From NCBI RefSeq assembly GCF_024756275.1, contig NZ_JANUGQ010000003.1:186001-250000 (forward strand): DNA of 64,000 bases. Reading direction: 5' to 3'. How positions within the stretch are numbered: the stretch's first letter is position 1; each line of letters starts with the position of its first letter. Under the pieces are notes generated by a model. That model was given only the letters and a program-made list of their open reading frames with translations. It did not search any database and was not told where the DNA came from. The DNA is from Streptomyces pyxinae (GTDB lineage: Bacteria; Actinomycetota; Actinomycetes; Streptomycetales; Streptomycetaceae). Below are positions 10,519 to 21,238 of the stretch, in pieces. A program made the position numbers and the translations under genes.

Positions 10519-11625
10519 ATGACAGCAGCAGGGAAGCACCAGGTGAGCCGGGCACAGCCCCGGGGCAGCCGGCAGGGGCGAGCGGGCATCCGGGATGTCG
10601 CCGCCGCGGCCGGTGTCTCCATCACGACTGTCTCCGACGCGCTCAACGGCAAGGGCAGGCTCCCGGATGCCACCCGCCGCCACGTCCGCGAGGTCGCCGA
10701 CCGGCTGGGCTACCGCCCGTCCGCCGCGGCCCGCACCCTCCGTACCGGTAAGTCGGGGCTGATCGGCCTGACCGTGACGACCTACGGGGATGAACCTTTC
10801 ACCTTCACCGAGTTCGCCTACTTCGCCGAGATGGCCAGGGCGGCCACCTCCGCCGCGCTCGCCCGCGGCTACGCCCTGGTCATCCTCCCGGCCACCTCGC
10901 GACATGACGTCTGGTCGAACGTGGCCCTGGACGGCACCGTCGTGATCGACCCCTCGGACCACGACCCCGTCGTCACCGAACTGGCCCGCCAGGGGCTGCC
11001 CATCGTCTCGGACGGCCGCCCGACCGGGGCCGTACCGGTCACCGCCTGGGTCGACAACGACCACGAGGCGGCGGTGCTCAATCTGCTCGACCATCTCGCG
11101 GCCGCCGGAGCCCGGCGGATCGGGCTGCTCACCGGCACCAGTACGGATACCTACACCCGGCTCTCCACCAGCGCCTATCTCGACTGGTGCGAGCGCGTCG
11201 GCCAGGAGCCGGTCTACGAGGCGTACCCCGCCCACGACCCCTGTGCCGGGGCGGTCGCCGCCGATCGGCTGCTCGCCCGCCCCGACCGCCCGGACGCCGT
11301 CTACGGGCTCTTCGACCCCAATGGCACCGATCTGCTGGCGGCGGCGCGCCGGTATGGGCTGCGCGTCCCCGACGACCTGCTGCTGGTCTGCTGCAGCGAG
11401 TCGACGGTCTACGCGGCCACCGAACCGCCGGTGACCACGCTCTCCCTCAAGCCGCGCCGCATCGGTACGGCGGTGGTCCAGTTACTCATCGACGCCATCG
11501 AGGGCATCGCCTCCGACCGACCGGTCGAGCAGGTGATACCGACCGAGCTGATCGTGCGTGCCTCCTCCCAGCGGCGCAGCCCCCGTACGACGATCAGTCC
11601 GCCCCGGTCACCATCCGGGCAGTGA
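10519..11625 (+). CDS. LacI-family transcriptional regulator
   Basis: 368-residue DNA-binding repressor. The LacI helix-turn-helix occupies about residues 24-43 (IRDVAAAAGVSITTVSDALN), followed by the hinge helix region PSAAARTLRTG and a periplasmic-binding-protein-like sugar-sensing domain (about 75-345). The effector cannot be named. No sugar transporter or catabolic gene is adjacent; the neighbours are hisC (divergent) and a metallophosphoesterase. Its stop codon lies inside the first of three tandem 23-bp repeats. The start was chosen because the ATG fits a leaderless promoter and the HTH begins at the usual distance after a basic N-terminal arm. Confidence 0.88.
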   Translation: MTAAGKHQVSRAQPRGSRQGRAGIRDVAAAAGVSITTVSDALNGKGRLPDATRRHVREVADRLGYRPSAAARTLRTGKSGLIGLTVTTYGDEPFTFTEFAYFAEMARAATSAALARGYALVILPATSRHDVWSNVALDGTVVIDPSDHDPVVTELARQGLPIVSDGRPTGAVPVTAWVDNDHEAAVLNLLDHLAAAGARRIGLLTGTSTDTYTRLSTSAYLDWCERVGQEPVYEAYPAHDPCAGAVAADRLLARPDRPDAVYGLFDPNGTDLLAAARRYGLRVPDDLLLVCCSESTVYAATEPPVTTLSLKPRRIGTAVVQLLIDAIEGIASDRPVEQVIPTELIVRASSQRRSPRTTISPPRSPSGQ

Positions 11626-11672
11626 CCCGGTCGCCATCCGGGCGGTGAACCGGACACCACCCGGGCGGTGAA
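11604..11672. repeat. Three tandem 23-bp repeats at the lacI-type 3' end
   Basis: Units at 11604-11626, 11627-11649 and 11650-11672 share the frame CCGG(T/A)C(A/G)CCA(T/C)CCGGGC(A/G)GTGA and differ at a few positions. The regulator stop codon is the TGA at the end of unit 1. The array is short and shows no hairpin, and it probably arose by tandem duplication over a gene end. Confidence 0.85.
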
Positions 11673-11792
11673 CCGCACCGCTTGTCACGGGCGGTCCGGG
11701 ACGGCCCCCCGTCCCAGACCTTCCCAATCCCCCCAATCAGGGCGAAACAGCCGGTGAAACCGGTACGTGCCCGGATTCACCACCCCTGGTGC

Positions 11793-11822
11793 GTCACAGA
11801 GCCGGGACCTCATTCCTATGAT
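11793..11822 (+). promoter_or_regulatory. Candidate promoter of the metallophosphoesterase gene
   Basis: TATGAT at 11817-11822 is one base off the consensus -10, and GTCACA at 11793-11798 is a weak -35 with an 18-bp spacer. It would give a leader of roughly 70 bases before the ATG at 11901. Confidence 0.5.
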
Positions 11823-11900
11823 GGGCGGACGACACCGCGGACGACCCCGACCAGGCCCGTCCGCCAGGTGTAGGGCGTCGCGACGGTGGTGGAGGGGTCG

Positions 11901-12974
11901 ATGACTCAGGGGGCCGGTCAGGGACCCGTGGTGCGGACGGCGACACTGCGTGACTTCCGCGTACCTCCGTACGCCCAGGTCCCCGTGGAGGACCAGCCCG
12001 CGCACCCCGGCAACGCGTACCCGGAAGGCGAGCCGCCGGAGGGTTACACCCCCACCGAACGGGACCTGCCGGTGATCAACCGGGAGGACACCCACCGGCT
12101 GCCCGGTACCCCGGACGAAGCGCCCGCGGCCGCCCCGGTGGACAGCGCCGCCGGGCCCGGCCCGCTCTATGTCGTGGGCGACGTCCACGGTTATCTCGAC
12201 GAGCTGCTCGCGGCTCTCCAGGAGCAGGGGCTGATCGACGCCGACGGCGGCTGGGCCGCGGGCAACGCCCGGCTCTGGTTCCTGGGTGACTTCACCGACC
12301 GGGGCCCCGACGGCATCGGTGTCATCGACCTGGTCATGCGGCTCTCCGCCGAAGCCGCGGCGGCCGGCGGCTACTGCAAGGCGCTGATGGGCAACCACGA
12401 GCTGCTGCTGCTGGGTGCCAAGCGGTTCCTCGACACCCCGGTCAACTCCGGCGCGGGCACGGCCACCTTCCAGGCCGCCTGGCTGCTCAACGGCGGCCAG
12501 AAGAGCGACATGGACCGGCTGGAAGACGTCCATGTCCAGTGGATGTCCCGGCTCGACGCGATGGTGGAGCAGGACGGCCATCTGCTGCTGCACTCCGACA
12601 CCACCGCCTACCTGGAGTACGGCGACACCATCGAGGACGTCAACGAGACCGTCCACGAGATCCTCAACCGCAGTGACGCCGACGAGTGCTGGGATCTGTT
12701 CCGCAAGCTCACCAAGCGCTTCGCCTTCCGGGACGAGGCGGGCCCGACGGCCGCACGGGAGCTGCTGGAGACCTACGGCGGCCACCAGGTGGTGCACGGC
12801 CACAGCCCCATCCCGTATCTGCTGGGCGAGGTCGGCTCGGAGGACGGCGAGGAGGACGAGGGCCCCTCGGTCGCGGGACCCCATGTGTACGCGGACGGTC
12901 TGGCGATCGCCATGGACGGCGGAGTGACCATGGCCGGAAAGCTGCTGGTCGTCCAACTCCCCCTGACTTCCTGA
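11901..12974 (+). CDS. Calcineurin-like metallophosphoesterase
   Basis: 357-residue cytoplasmic phosphatase. The dimetal-centre motifs are GDVHG (93-97), GDFTDRG (129-135) and GNHE (164-167), with a late GHSPI around residue 299. This order is typical of PPP-type Ser/Thr phosphatases and ApaH-like enzymes. The substrate is unknown. The first 85 residues form a poorly structured Pro/Glu-rich leader. I chose the ATG behind GGAGGGG (11891-11897); an in-frame GTG at 11886 would add five residues. The last segment before the stop is rich in acidic residues and then hydrophobic. Confidence 0.85.
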   Translation: MTQGAGQGPVVRTATLRDFRVPPYAQVPVEDQPAHPGNAYPEGEPPEGYTPTERDLPVINREDTHRLPGTPDEAPAAAPVDSAAGPGPLYVVGDVHGYLDELLAALQEQGLIDADGGWAAGNARLWFLGDFTDRGPDGIGVIDLVMRLSAEAAAAGGYCKALMGNHELLLLGAKRFLDTPVNSGAGTATFQAAWLLNGGQKSDMDRLEDVHVQWMSRLDAMVEQDGHLLLHSDTTAYLEYGDTIEDVNETVHEILNRSDADECWDLFRKLTKRFAFRDEAGPTAARELLETYGGHQVVHGHSPIPYLLGEVGSEDGEEDEGPSVAGPHVYADGLAIAMDGGVTMAGKLLVVQLPLTS

Positions 12975-13137
12975 GTCGTTACTCAGCGGAGCCGGAACCG
13001 GCGAATTCCGGGAACCCTCTGTCACCGCCACCGTGCCCCCTCTAGCATGGCCTCTCCGTAGCAGGCTCTCCTCCGTTTCTGTCCGGCCGTCCGCGCCCTG
13101 CGGCGGCCCGGCCCTACGGAGTATCGGGGGATGCACC

Positions 13138-13974
13138 ATGAACAGCGCTCCGCACCTGCTGACCGAGGACCGCGCCGAGTACGAGCGCGTCCTCGACGAC
13201 GCACTGCGCCACGCGCCCGGCCAACCAGAGCTCGCTGGCTTCGGGCAGCGCCTCAACGCCGAGCAGTTGCGCACGATGGCGCTGAACGCGACGGCGCTCA
13301 TCACCGCGGCCGCGGCCGCCGAGTACGAACACTTCGTCCGGGTGCGCGAGCAGCTGCGCCACGCCGCCCGCTCCCCGGCCCTGAGTGCGGTGGCCCCGGT
13401 GGGCGCCGAGGCGGACGGCGGCCCGGGCGCCGGCCTCGGTGCCGTGGTGACGGTGCTGGCCCCGGTCCTGGCCGGGACGGCGGCGGTCATCTTCCTGCTC
13501 GTCGGCTACGGACTCCGCCTCCTCGACCCGGCACCGTCGTTCGCCGGCCCTCTGCTGACGGCGGGCTGGTTCTTCGCGGCGATCGCGGCCCTCGGCATCC
13601 TGGTCGCGGGCGCCGGTCTGCTGATCACCGCGCTGCGCAACCGCGCCACCCAGGTACCGGCCGGCGGGCACGCCGATGAGACGACCGCGGTCTCCGAGGC
13701 CCGGGACGCCTGGCGACGGGCCCTGCTGGAGCGCGGGATCCTGCCGTTCCTCCGCGACGCCCTGGCCGAGGGCACGTCCAGCCAGGGCGTCGGGCCGGCC
13801 GGAGGGCCCGCCACCGTGGTCCCACCGCGTCCCGGCAGCCGTTTACCCAAGGTCGGCTACAGCGGGCCGGAGTTCTCCAGCCCCCGCGAAGGCGGCTCCG
13901 GTACGCGCCCGGCCTTCACCAGTCCGGACTTCAGCAGCCCGGCCCACGGCGGCCCGGACCACCAGCCGGAGTGA
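13138..13974 (+). CDS. Hypothetical membrane protein with two membrane segments
   Basis: 278 residues. The N-terminal ~80 residues are helical and charged, with a clear Ala/Glu pattern. Two hydrophobic segments follow (about residues 100-125 and 135-163), then a cytoplasmic-looking helix and a low-complexity tail in which GPEFSSP and SPDFSSP are near-repeats. I do not recognise the family. The start is the ATG preceded by GGGG at a good distance (13126-13130); the ORF open upstream lacks coding character. It converges on thiC, with two parS sites between them. Confidence 0.7.
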   Translation: MNSAPHLLTEDRAEYERVLDDALRHAPGQPELAGFGQRLNAEQLRTMALNATALITAAAAAEYEHFVRVREQLRHAARSPALSAVAPVGAEADGGPGAGLGAVVTVLAPVLAGTAAVIFLLVGYGLRLLDPAPSFAGPLLTAGWFFAAIAALGILVAGAGLLITALRNRATQVPAGGHADETTAVSEARDAWRRALLERGILPFLRDALAEGTSSQGVGPAGGPATVVPPRPGSRLPKVGYSGPEFSSPREGGSGTRPAFTSPDFSSPAHGGPDHQPE

Positions 13975-14028
13975 ACCGGCGCCGGGACACGGAACGTTCG
14001 GGGCCGGTACGGACGAGGACAACGACGT

Positions 14029-14042
14029 GTTTCACGTGAAAC
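14029..14042. other. parS: parS site 2
   Basis: Exact 14-bp core; the flanking T/A extend it to the 16-bp ideal TGTTTCACGTGAAACA. It lies between the convergent ends of the membrane protein gene and thiC. Confidence 0.96.
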
Positions 14043-14049
14043 ACCGCTC

Positions 14050-14063
14050 GTTTCACGTGAAAC
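14050..14063. other. parS: parS site 3
   Basis: Exact 14-bp core, only 21 bp centre-to-centre from site 2. This is two DNA turns, so two ParB dimers could load on the same face of the helix. It lies 22 bp from the thiC stop. Confidence 0.96.
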
Positions 14064-14084
14064 ACGACACTCGGACCGCCCGGC

Positions 14085-16000
<1,916 letters not shown>

Positions 16001-16086
16001 TGTGCAAAGTGCCACCACGCTAGCGCCCTCGCTGGCGCGCTGAACAGAGGGCCCCGTTCTCCCGGTCTTCTTGCGATGATCGGGCG

Positions 16087-17505
16087 GTGACTTCCTCGCA
16101 CCGTTCCTCCGGCTCCGACGACCAGCCGCATGGGCACGCGCACGGGTCCGGCCACGATGACGCGCACGGCCACGGGAGCGGGTCCGGCCACGGACAGCCG
16201 CACGGCGCCGGGTCCGGCCATGGACACGCGCACAGCCACGCCCACGGCCCGGCGGCGCCCGTCTCCCGGCATCTGCGCAAGGTCATCGCCGCCGTGCTGA
16301 TCCCCTTCGCCACCGCCGTGCTGGTCGGTCTCGCGGTGCTCTGGCCCGGGGGCGCCCCCGCGCATGAGCGCACCGGAGTCGGCTTCGACCGGCAGACCGA
16401 GCAGGGCACGGTGGCGCGCGTGGACCGGGTGGACTGCAAGGACGTCAACGCGTCCCAGGTACCACCGACCGGGGACACCAGCACGCCCGAGGGCCGGGAG
16501 GCGGTCAACGCCCAGCGGGGTGCGTGCGCCAAGGCGACGGTGGAGGTCACCACCGGCCCGGACAAGGGCCGCCGGTTCGTGGAGATCGTCCAGCCGGACG
16601 CTCCCCGTCAACTGTCCCAGGGTCAGGGGGTGGTGGTGGCGTACGCCCCGGACGCGCCGAAGGACCTCCAGTACTCGGTCACCGATGTGAACCGCAAACT
16701 TCCGCTGGCCCTGCTCGCCGGGATCTTCGCGCTGGCGGTGGTGGTCGTCGGCCGGATGCGCGGGGTGATGGCGTTGATCGCGCTGGCGGTGAGCTTCGCG
16801 GTGCTGACCCTGTTCATCCTGCCCGCGATCCTGCAGGGCTCGAACCCGCTGCTGGTGGCGGTGGTCGGGGCCAGCGCCATCATGCTGATCGCGCTCTACA
16901 TGTGCCATGGGCTGACGGCCCGTACCTCGGTCGCCGTCCTCGGCACGCTGATCTCCCTGCTGCTGATCGGGGTGCTGGGCTCGCTCTTCATCGGGTGGGC
17001 GTCACTGACCGGGAACACCGACGACAACACCGGACTCATCCACGGGCTCTACCCGGAGATCGACATGTCGGGTCTGCTGCTGGCCGGGGTCATCATCGGG
17101 TCGCTCGGCGTCCTGGACGACGTCACGGTGACCCAGACCTCGGCCGTCTGGGAGCTGCACCAGGCGGACCCGGGCATGGGGCCGCGCGCGCTCTACCGGG
17201 CGGGCATCCGGATCGGCCGGGACCACATCGCGTCGGTGGTCAACACCCTGGTGCTCGCCTACGCGGGCGCGGCACTGCCGCTGCTGCTGCTCTTCTCCAT
17301 CGCGCAGAGCAGTGTGGGGCTGGTGGCCAACAGCGAGCTGGTGGCCGAGGAGATCGTCCGGACGCTGATCGGTTCGATCGGCCTGGTCGCATCGGTGCCG
17401 GTGACCACGGCGCTGGCCGCGCTGGTGGTCTCGGCCGACCGCCCGGAGCCGGGTGGACCGCCCGCCGCCGGACGCCGGGGCCGGGGCCGCCGCCGGAAGG
17501 TGTAG
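16087..17505 (+). CDS. YibE/F family membrane protein with His-rich N-terminus
   Basis: 472-residue multi-pass membrane protein. A strongly His/Gly/Ser-rich cytoplasmic leader (residues 1-55, with about fifteen histidines in HGHAHG-like repeats) precedes the first helix. An extracytoplasmic domain (about 95-200) and then seven or so membrane helices follow, with the family motif SLGVLDDVTVTQ near residue 345. YibE/F proteins are putative transporters of unknown substrate. The His-rich leader suggests metal binding, but that is inference. The GTG start has no Shine-Dalgarno sequence, while a GATGAT box lies just upstream, so leaderless transcription is likely. The stop codon lies in a strong hairpin. 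Confidence 0.88.
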   Translation: MTSSHRSSGSDDQPHGHAHGSGHDDAHGHGSGSGHGQPHGAGSGHGHAHSHAHGPAAPVSRHLRKVIAAVLIPFATAVLVGLAVLWPGGAPAHERTGVGFDRQTEQGTVARVDRVDCKDVNASQVPPTGDTSTPEGREAVNAQRGACAKATVEVTTGPDKGRRFVEIVQPDAPRQLSQGQGVVVAYAPDAPKDLQYSVTDVNRKLPLALLAGIFALAVVVVGRMRGVMALIALAVSFAVLTLFILPAILQGSNPLLVAVVGASAIMLIALYMCHGLTARTSVAVLGTLISLLLIGVLGSLFIGWASLTGNTDDNTGLIHGLYPEIDMSGLLLAGVIIGSLGVLDDVTVTQTSAVWELHQADPGMGPRALYRAGIRIGRDHIASVVNTLVLAYAGAALPLLLLFSIAQSSVGLVANSELVAEEIVRTLIGSIGLVASVPVTTALAALVVSADRPEPGGPPAAGRRGRGRRRKV

Positions 17506-17555
17506 CTCCGGCCGTGGAAGCCCCGGGACGGCCCGGGGCTTCCACGGCCGGAGCT
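17504..17555 (+). terminator. Terminator overlapping the yibE/F stop codon
   Basis: Perfect 24-bp stem with a 4-base loop. The left arm starts inside the TAG stop codon. Confidence 0.85.
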
Positions 17556-17601
17556 GGTGACACGGCATCACCCGGGCGGGCCCGGGTGATGCCGTGTCAC
17601 C
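17556..17601 (-). terminator. Terminator overlapping the DUF5326-like stop codon
   Basis: Perfect 22-bp stem with a 2-base gap, directly abutting the previous hairpin and running over the stop codon of the convergent gene. The two hairpins fill the whole junction. Confidence 0.85.
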
Positions 17602-17815
17602 AGCGCTCACGCGCGGAGGAGCCTCCCCTGACCTTCCGGACGACATAGACGAGCCCGCCGACCAGCGCGACGAAGACCAGCACCTTGAAGAGCAGACCGA
17701 TCACGACCGCCAGCGCGTGCGCGATCAGACCGCCGAAGACGACCAGTGCGATCACGGGAATCGCGATCCACTTCACCCACCAGGGCATTCCCGCGAGCAC
17801 TTCCCGTACCGCCAT
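17597..17815 (-). CDS. Small membrane protein, DUF5326-like
   Basis: 72 residues: MAVREVLAGMPWWVKWIAIP, two hydrophobic segments (about 15-35 and 38-58), and a basic C-terminus. It resembles the small Streptomyces membrane family DUF5326, with no known function. I chose the ATG at 17815 because GGGAG precedes it by six bases; the open frame runs 24 codons further without an RBS. It is monocistronic and converges on yibE/F. Confidence 0.75.
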   Translation of the reverse strand: MAVREVLAGMPWWVKWIAIPVIALVVFGGLIAHALAVVIGLLFKVLVFVALVGGLVYVVRKVRGGSSARERW

Positions 17816-18379
17816 GGTCCGCTCCCTCATCTCTCGGTGTGCCGTGGCACCGGTGGAACCGCCGGGCCAGGTGTGCGGTGTGAACACCCCCGATGCTAGG
17901 TCCGCCGGCCCGTCCGGCGGGGCTCCCGCGACCCTCGAAGGTCCCTGAACCGCCCCCTAGGGACCGCCGGCCGGCGCGTGGGCGCAAGCGCGGGCCGGAG
18001 CGCGGCCCGCCCCGGCACCGTTCCCGAGGACCGGCCGGCCGGCGTCCTGTGCCTTCCGGGCCCACGCCCCGGGCCGTTCGGCCCCCTCGGACGGGCAGCC
18101 GGGCGCTCCGGCCCCCGGGGCATACGGCCGGCCGGGTGTCCGAAGGGGCCTCGTGCCCGGGCGGCCCGGCCTCCGGGCTCGAGCGGTCGTCGAGCCGGGT
18201 GCCCCGGGTGTCCTTCCGCGTAGGCCCCGGCGGCCCGGCGGCCCCTCGGGCGTACGTCCGGTCCGCCGGTCCGCCGCGCGGAGCAACCCGGGGCTCTCCC
18301 TCCTCATCCTCCGGGACGACAGGCGCCCCGGAGGACCACCGGGTCGCCACGGCGACAACGACGAAGGGGGAGCAGCACG
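17816..18379. other. Divergent intergenic region before the secreted hydrolase
   Basis: 564 bp, extremely GC-rich, with no credible gene. A 7-bp stem (GGTCCCT 17940-17946 / AGGGACC 17959-17965) is the only clear structure. The antisense open frame that covers this stretch is a shadow of the hydrolase gene. Confidence 0.5.
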
Positions 18380-21160
18380 TTGAGACGCTTCCTGACAGGG
18401 GCGACCGCCGCAGCGGCGGTGCTGGCACTGCCGGTGCTCGCACCCGGCACGGCCGCCGCACTGCCCTCGGCCGGTCCGGCCTCTCCGGCTCCGCGCGCGA
18501 ACGACGGCCCCGGCCTCCCGGACGGCTGGCGGCTCACCGGCCGGGGCGACGACGAGCAGCTGGTGTGGACCGCCGACGAGCCCGTGCCGATGGGCGACGC
18601 CCGGGTGGAGTTCCGCGCCGGGGAGAAGCTCCTCGGCCGGCCGGTGCCGGAGAAGGACGGCCGGACCTTCCGGCTGCCGCTCAACGGCACCAGAGTCGGC
18701 CCGGACACCGATGTCCGGGCGCTGGCGGGCGGCCGCCGGCTGGACGCGGAGGAGGACGGCGGCCGGGCCCGTTCCCCGCACCGCGCCCCCGTCCCGCGGC
18801 CCGCGGCCGAGCTGCCGGCCAATCCGGTCGACCCCGGGACACCCGGCCGGTACCGCACGGTGCGGGGCGAGTACGACCTGAAGTCCATCCGGGTGCCGGG
18901 CCTGGCCGCGCCGGTGGAGATGCGGGCCACGGTGGTCGGCCCCGCGAACGCGCCCGGCACCCGGCCGCTGGCGCTCTTCCTGCACGGCCGGCACACCACC
19001 TGCTACGGCGGTGACGACGGGGCCGCCGGAGCCTGGCCCTGCCCGGCCGGCACCAAGCCCGTCCCCAGCGAGAAGGGGTACCTCGACGCCCAGAAGCTGC
19101 TGGCCTCCCAGGGCTATGTGACGGTCTCCATCGCGGCCAACGGCATCAACGGGCAGGACGGCGATCTGGACGACGGGGGCGCCCAGGCCCGGTCCACCCT
19201 CGTCCGGACCCATCTCGCCCGGTGGGCCGACTGGTCCGCGCACCGCTCCACCGCCCCGGCGGCCGTCCGCGCGATCGCCCCGGCGGACCTCTCCCGGGTC
19301 ATGCTGATCGGCCACTCCCGGGGTGGTGAGGGCGTCAACCGGGCCGCGCTCGACAGCCTCAACCCGCCGCCCGGCGCCGCGGACGGCTACCGGGGGCCGG
19401 TGCGCTGGAAGATACGCGGCAACGTCCTGATAGGCCCGACGATCTTCGGTCAGAACCCGGAACCGGACGTCCCCTCGGTGACCCTCCTGCCAGGCTGCGA
19501 CGGAGACGTCTCCGACCTCCAGGGCCAGGTCTTCACCGACGGCCCCCGGGGCGTCAGCAACGGCACCGCCCTGCACAGCTCGGTCTACCTGGTCGGCGCC
19601 AACCACAACTTCTTCAACACCGAGTGGACGCCCGGACTGGCCAAGGCCCCGGCGGAGGACGACTTCTGGTCCGGTGACACCTCGGACCCGGTGTGCTCGC
19701 CCGGTACCAGGACCAGGCTGTCCGCAGAACAGCAGCGGAAGGCCGGCGACACCTACATCGCGGCCGCCGCCCGGCTGTTCGTCGCCGGTGACGACAAGGT
19801 CCGCCCGCTGCTGGACGGCACCGGACGGCGCGCTCCGTCGGCCGGTCCGGCGCGGGTGCTGACCCATGCCACCGGTGGCCGGCGCACCCCCGCCTTCCTG
19901 CCGGACGCCGCCACCGTCACGGGCGGCCGGGTCTGCGACCAGGGCTCCCCGGACCGCAAGCGCGCCTGTCTGCCGGAGGGCACCACCGGGAGCTCGCCGC
20001 ACTTCGCCTCCTGGGAGACCTCCCAGGACCCGGGCCGCACGGCGGTCGAGCTCCACTGGTCGAAGGCGGGCGCACCGGTACGGGTGCGCCCCGCCCGCCC
20101 GGTCTCGCTGGCCGGCGCCCAGTCCCTGGCCCTGCGTCTGATGGTGCCGCCGAACACCACCGGCACCCGGCTGGACGTCGCCCTGACCGATGCCTCGGGC
20201 CGCCGGGCGGTGCTCGGAGACGTACGGGTCGACGGGCTGCCGGGCAGCGAGCGGACCGCCTCGTACTGGGGCCGTGAGCTGCGCGTCCCGCTGGCCGCCG
20301 CGACCCGCGCCAAGCTGGACCTGAAGCGGATCGCGTCGCTGGAGCTGACTCCGCGCACCAGGGCCGGGCAGGCCTGGCTGATGGACGGCTGGGGCTGGAA
20401 CCCCGGCACCGCGGCCGTGCGGCCGGCTTCGCTCGCCCGGGTGGACCTCGGGCAGCTGTCGGTGCAGGAGGGCGACTCGGGGAAGCGTACCTACCGCATC
20501 CCGGTACGGGTCTCCGGCCACGGCACCGGGGTGATCCGGCTGTTCAGCCCCGGCCCCGGCCAGTTCGAGGTCACGCCCAGGACGGTGCGGGTCCGGCCCG
20601 GTGACACCTCGCTGGACATCCCGGTCACCGTGACCGGCAACACCCGCTACTCCGACGACATTCCGCACCCCGCCTTCGCCAAGGCGGTACGCGGCACCGT
20701 GATCGGCTCCTACCGCGGCGGAGTGACCGTCCGGAACGACGACCCGCTGCCCAAGGTGAGCGTGGCACCAGTACCGGCCCGGGTGACCGAGGGCCGGCCG
20801 ATGACCTGGCGGGTCTCGCTCTCCGCTCCGGCCGACACCTCGATCGGCGCGGAACTCAGGCTGCTGCCGGTGAAGGGCGGCGCCGAGCTGTCCACGCTGG
20901 ACGTGGACCCGACCTGGCTGGCGAACACCTTCGGCGAGAAGCCAGCCCCCGCCCGGCCGCTCTCCGGCCTGGGAAGCGAACCGACCTTCTACGTCGATGT
21001 GAACCCCGGCTCGCTGACCGCCACACTGGAGATCCCCGTCATCAAGGACAAGGTGAGGGAGCCGGAGGAGGCACTGCGCCTCGAACCGGCCATCTACGAC
21101 AACACCGGCAAGCGGCACACCGGTCCGGCCGCCACCGGCACGGTGGTGGACGCCGGATAA
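18380..21160 (+). CDS. Large secreted alpha/beta hydrolase-like protein
   Basis: 926 residues. A Sec-type signal peptide (RR start, hydrophobic core, AxA-like site around residues 25-29) is followed by an Ig-like region (about 45-115). An alpha/beta-hydrolase domain comes next, with LFLHGRHTTCYGG and the nucleophile elbow GHSRGGEG near residue 312. A jelly-roll-like region (about 520-690) and two Calx-beta-like segments (SVQEGDSGK and VTEGRPMTWRVSLSAP) close the protein. It is probably an extracellular esterase or lipase acting on a polymer; the substrate is unknown. The start is TTG, chosen because GGGGAG lies eight bases before it and the signal peptide begins there. A strong hairpin follows the stop. 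Confidence 0.82.
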   Translation: MRRFLTGATAAAAVLALPVLAPGTAAALPSAGPASPAPRANDGPGLPDGWRLTGRGDDEQLVWTADEPVPMGDARVEFRAGEKLLGRPVPEKDGRTFRLPLNGTRVGPDTDVRALAGGRRLDAEEDGGRARSPHRAPVPRPAAELPANPVDPGTPGRYRTVRGEYDLKSIRVPGLAAPVEMRATVVGPANAPGTRPLALFLHGRHTTCYGGDDGAAGAWPCPAGTKPVPSEKGYLDAQKLLASQGYVTVSIAANGINGQDGDLDDGGAQARSTLVRTHLARWADWSAHRSTAPAAVRAIAPADLSRVMLIGHSRGGEGVNRAALDSLNPPPGAADGYRGPVRWKIRGNVLIGPTIFGQNPEPDVPSVTLLPGCDGDVSDLQGQVFTDGPRGVSNGTALHSSVYLVGANHNFFNTEWTPGLAKAPAEDDFWSGDTSDPVCSPGTRTRLSAEQQRKAGDTYIAAAARLFVAGDDKVRPLLDGTGRRAPSAGPARVLTHATGGRRTPAFLPDAATVTGGRVCDQGSPDRKRACLPEGTTGSSPHFASWETSQDPGRTAVELHWSKAGAPVRVRPARPVSLAGAQSLALRLMVPPNTTGTRLDVALTDASGRRAVLGDVRVDGLPGSERTASYWGRELRVPLAAATRAKLDLKRIASLELTPRTRAGQAWLMDGWGWNPGTAAVRPASLARVDLGQLSVQEGDSGKRTYRIPVRVSGHGTGVIRLFSPGPGQFEVTPRTVRVRPGDTSLDIPVTVTGNTRYSDDIPHPAFAKAVRGTVIGSYRGGVTVRNDDPLPKVSVAPVPARVTEGRPMTWRVSLSAPADTSIGAELRLLPVKGGAELSTLDVDPTWLANTFGEKPAPARPLSGLGSEPTFYVDVNPGSLTATLEIPVIKDKVREPEEALRLEPAIYDNTGKRHTGPAATGTVVDAG

Positions 21161-21186
21161 CGGCGGAGGAACAGAGAACGGAGAAC

Positions 21187-21230
21187 GGGCGGGGGCCCGT
21201 CACCGCGTGATCGGTGGCGGGCCCCCGCCC
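21187..21230. terminator. Bidirectional terminator, hydrolase / cupin
   Basis: 13-bp GC stem (21187-21199 with 21218-21230), extended by CACC/GGTG across one mismatch. It lies between two convergent genes. Confidence 0.8.
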
Positions 21231-21238
21231 GCCGTCGC

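Noticed and set aside
11604..11672. CRISPR array
   Set aside because: Only three contiguous units without spacers.
11685..13490. A 601-codon minus-strand frame opposite the metallophosphoesterase
   Set aside because: The plus strand has the three metal motifs in order and an RBS.
17957..21118. A 1053-codon minus-strand frame over the secreted hydrolase
   Set aside because: The plus-strand frame has a signal peptide, an RBS and the GHSRGGEG elbow; the minus frame has none of these.
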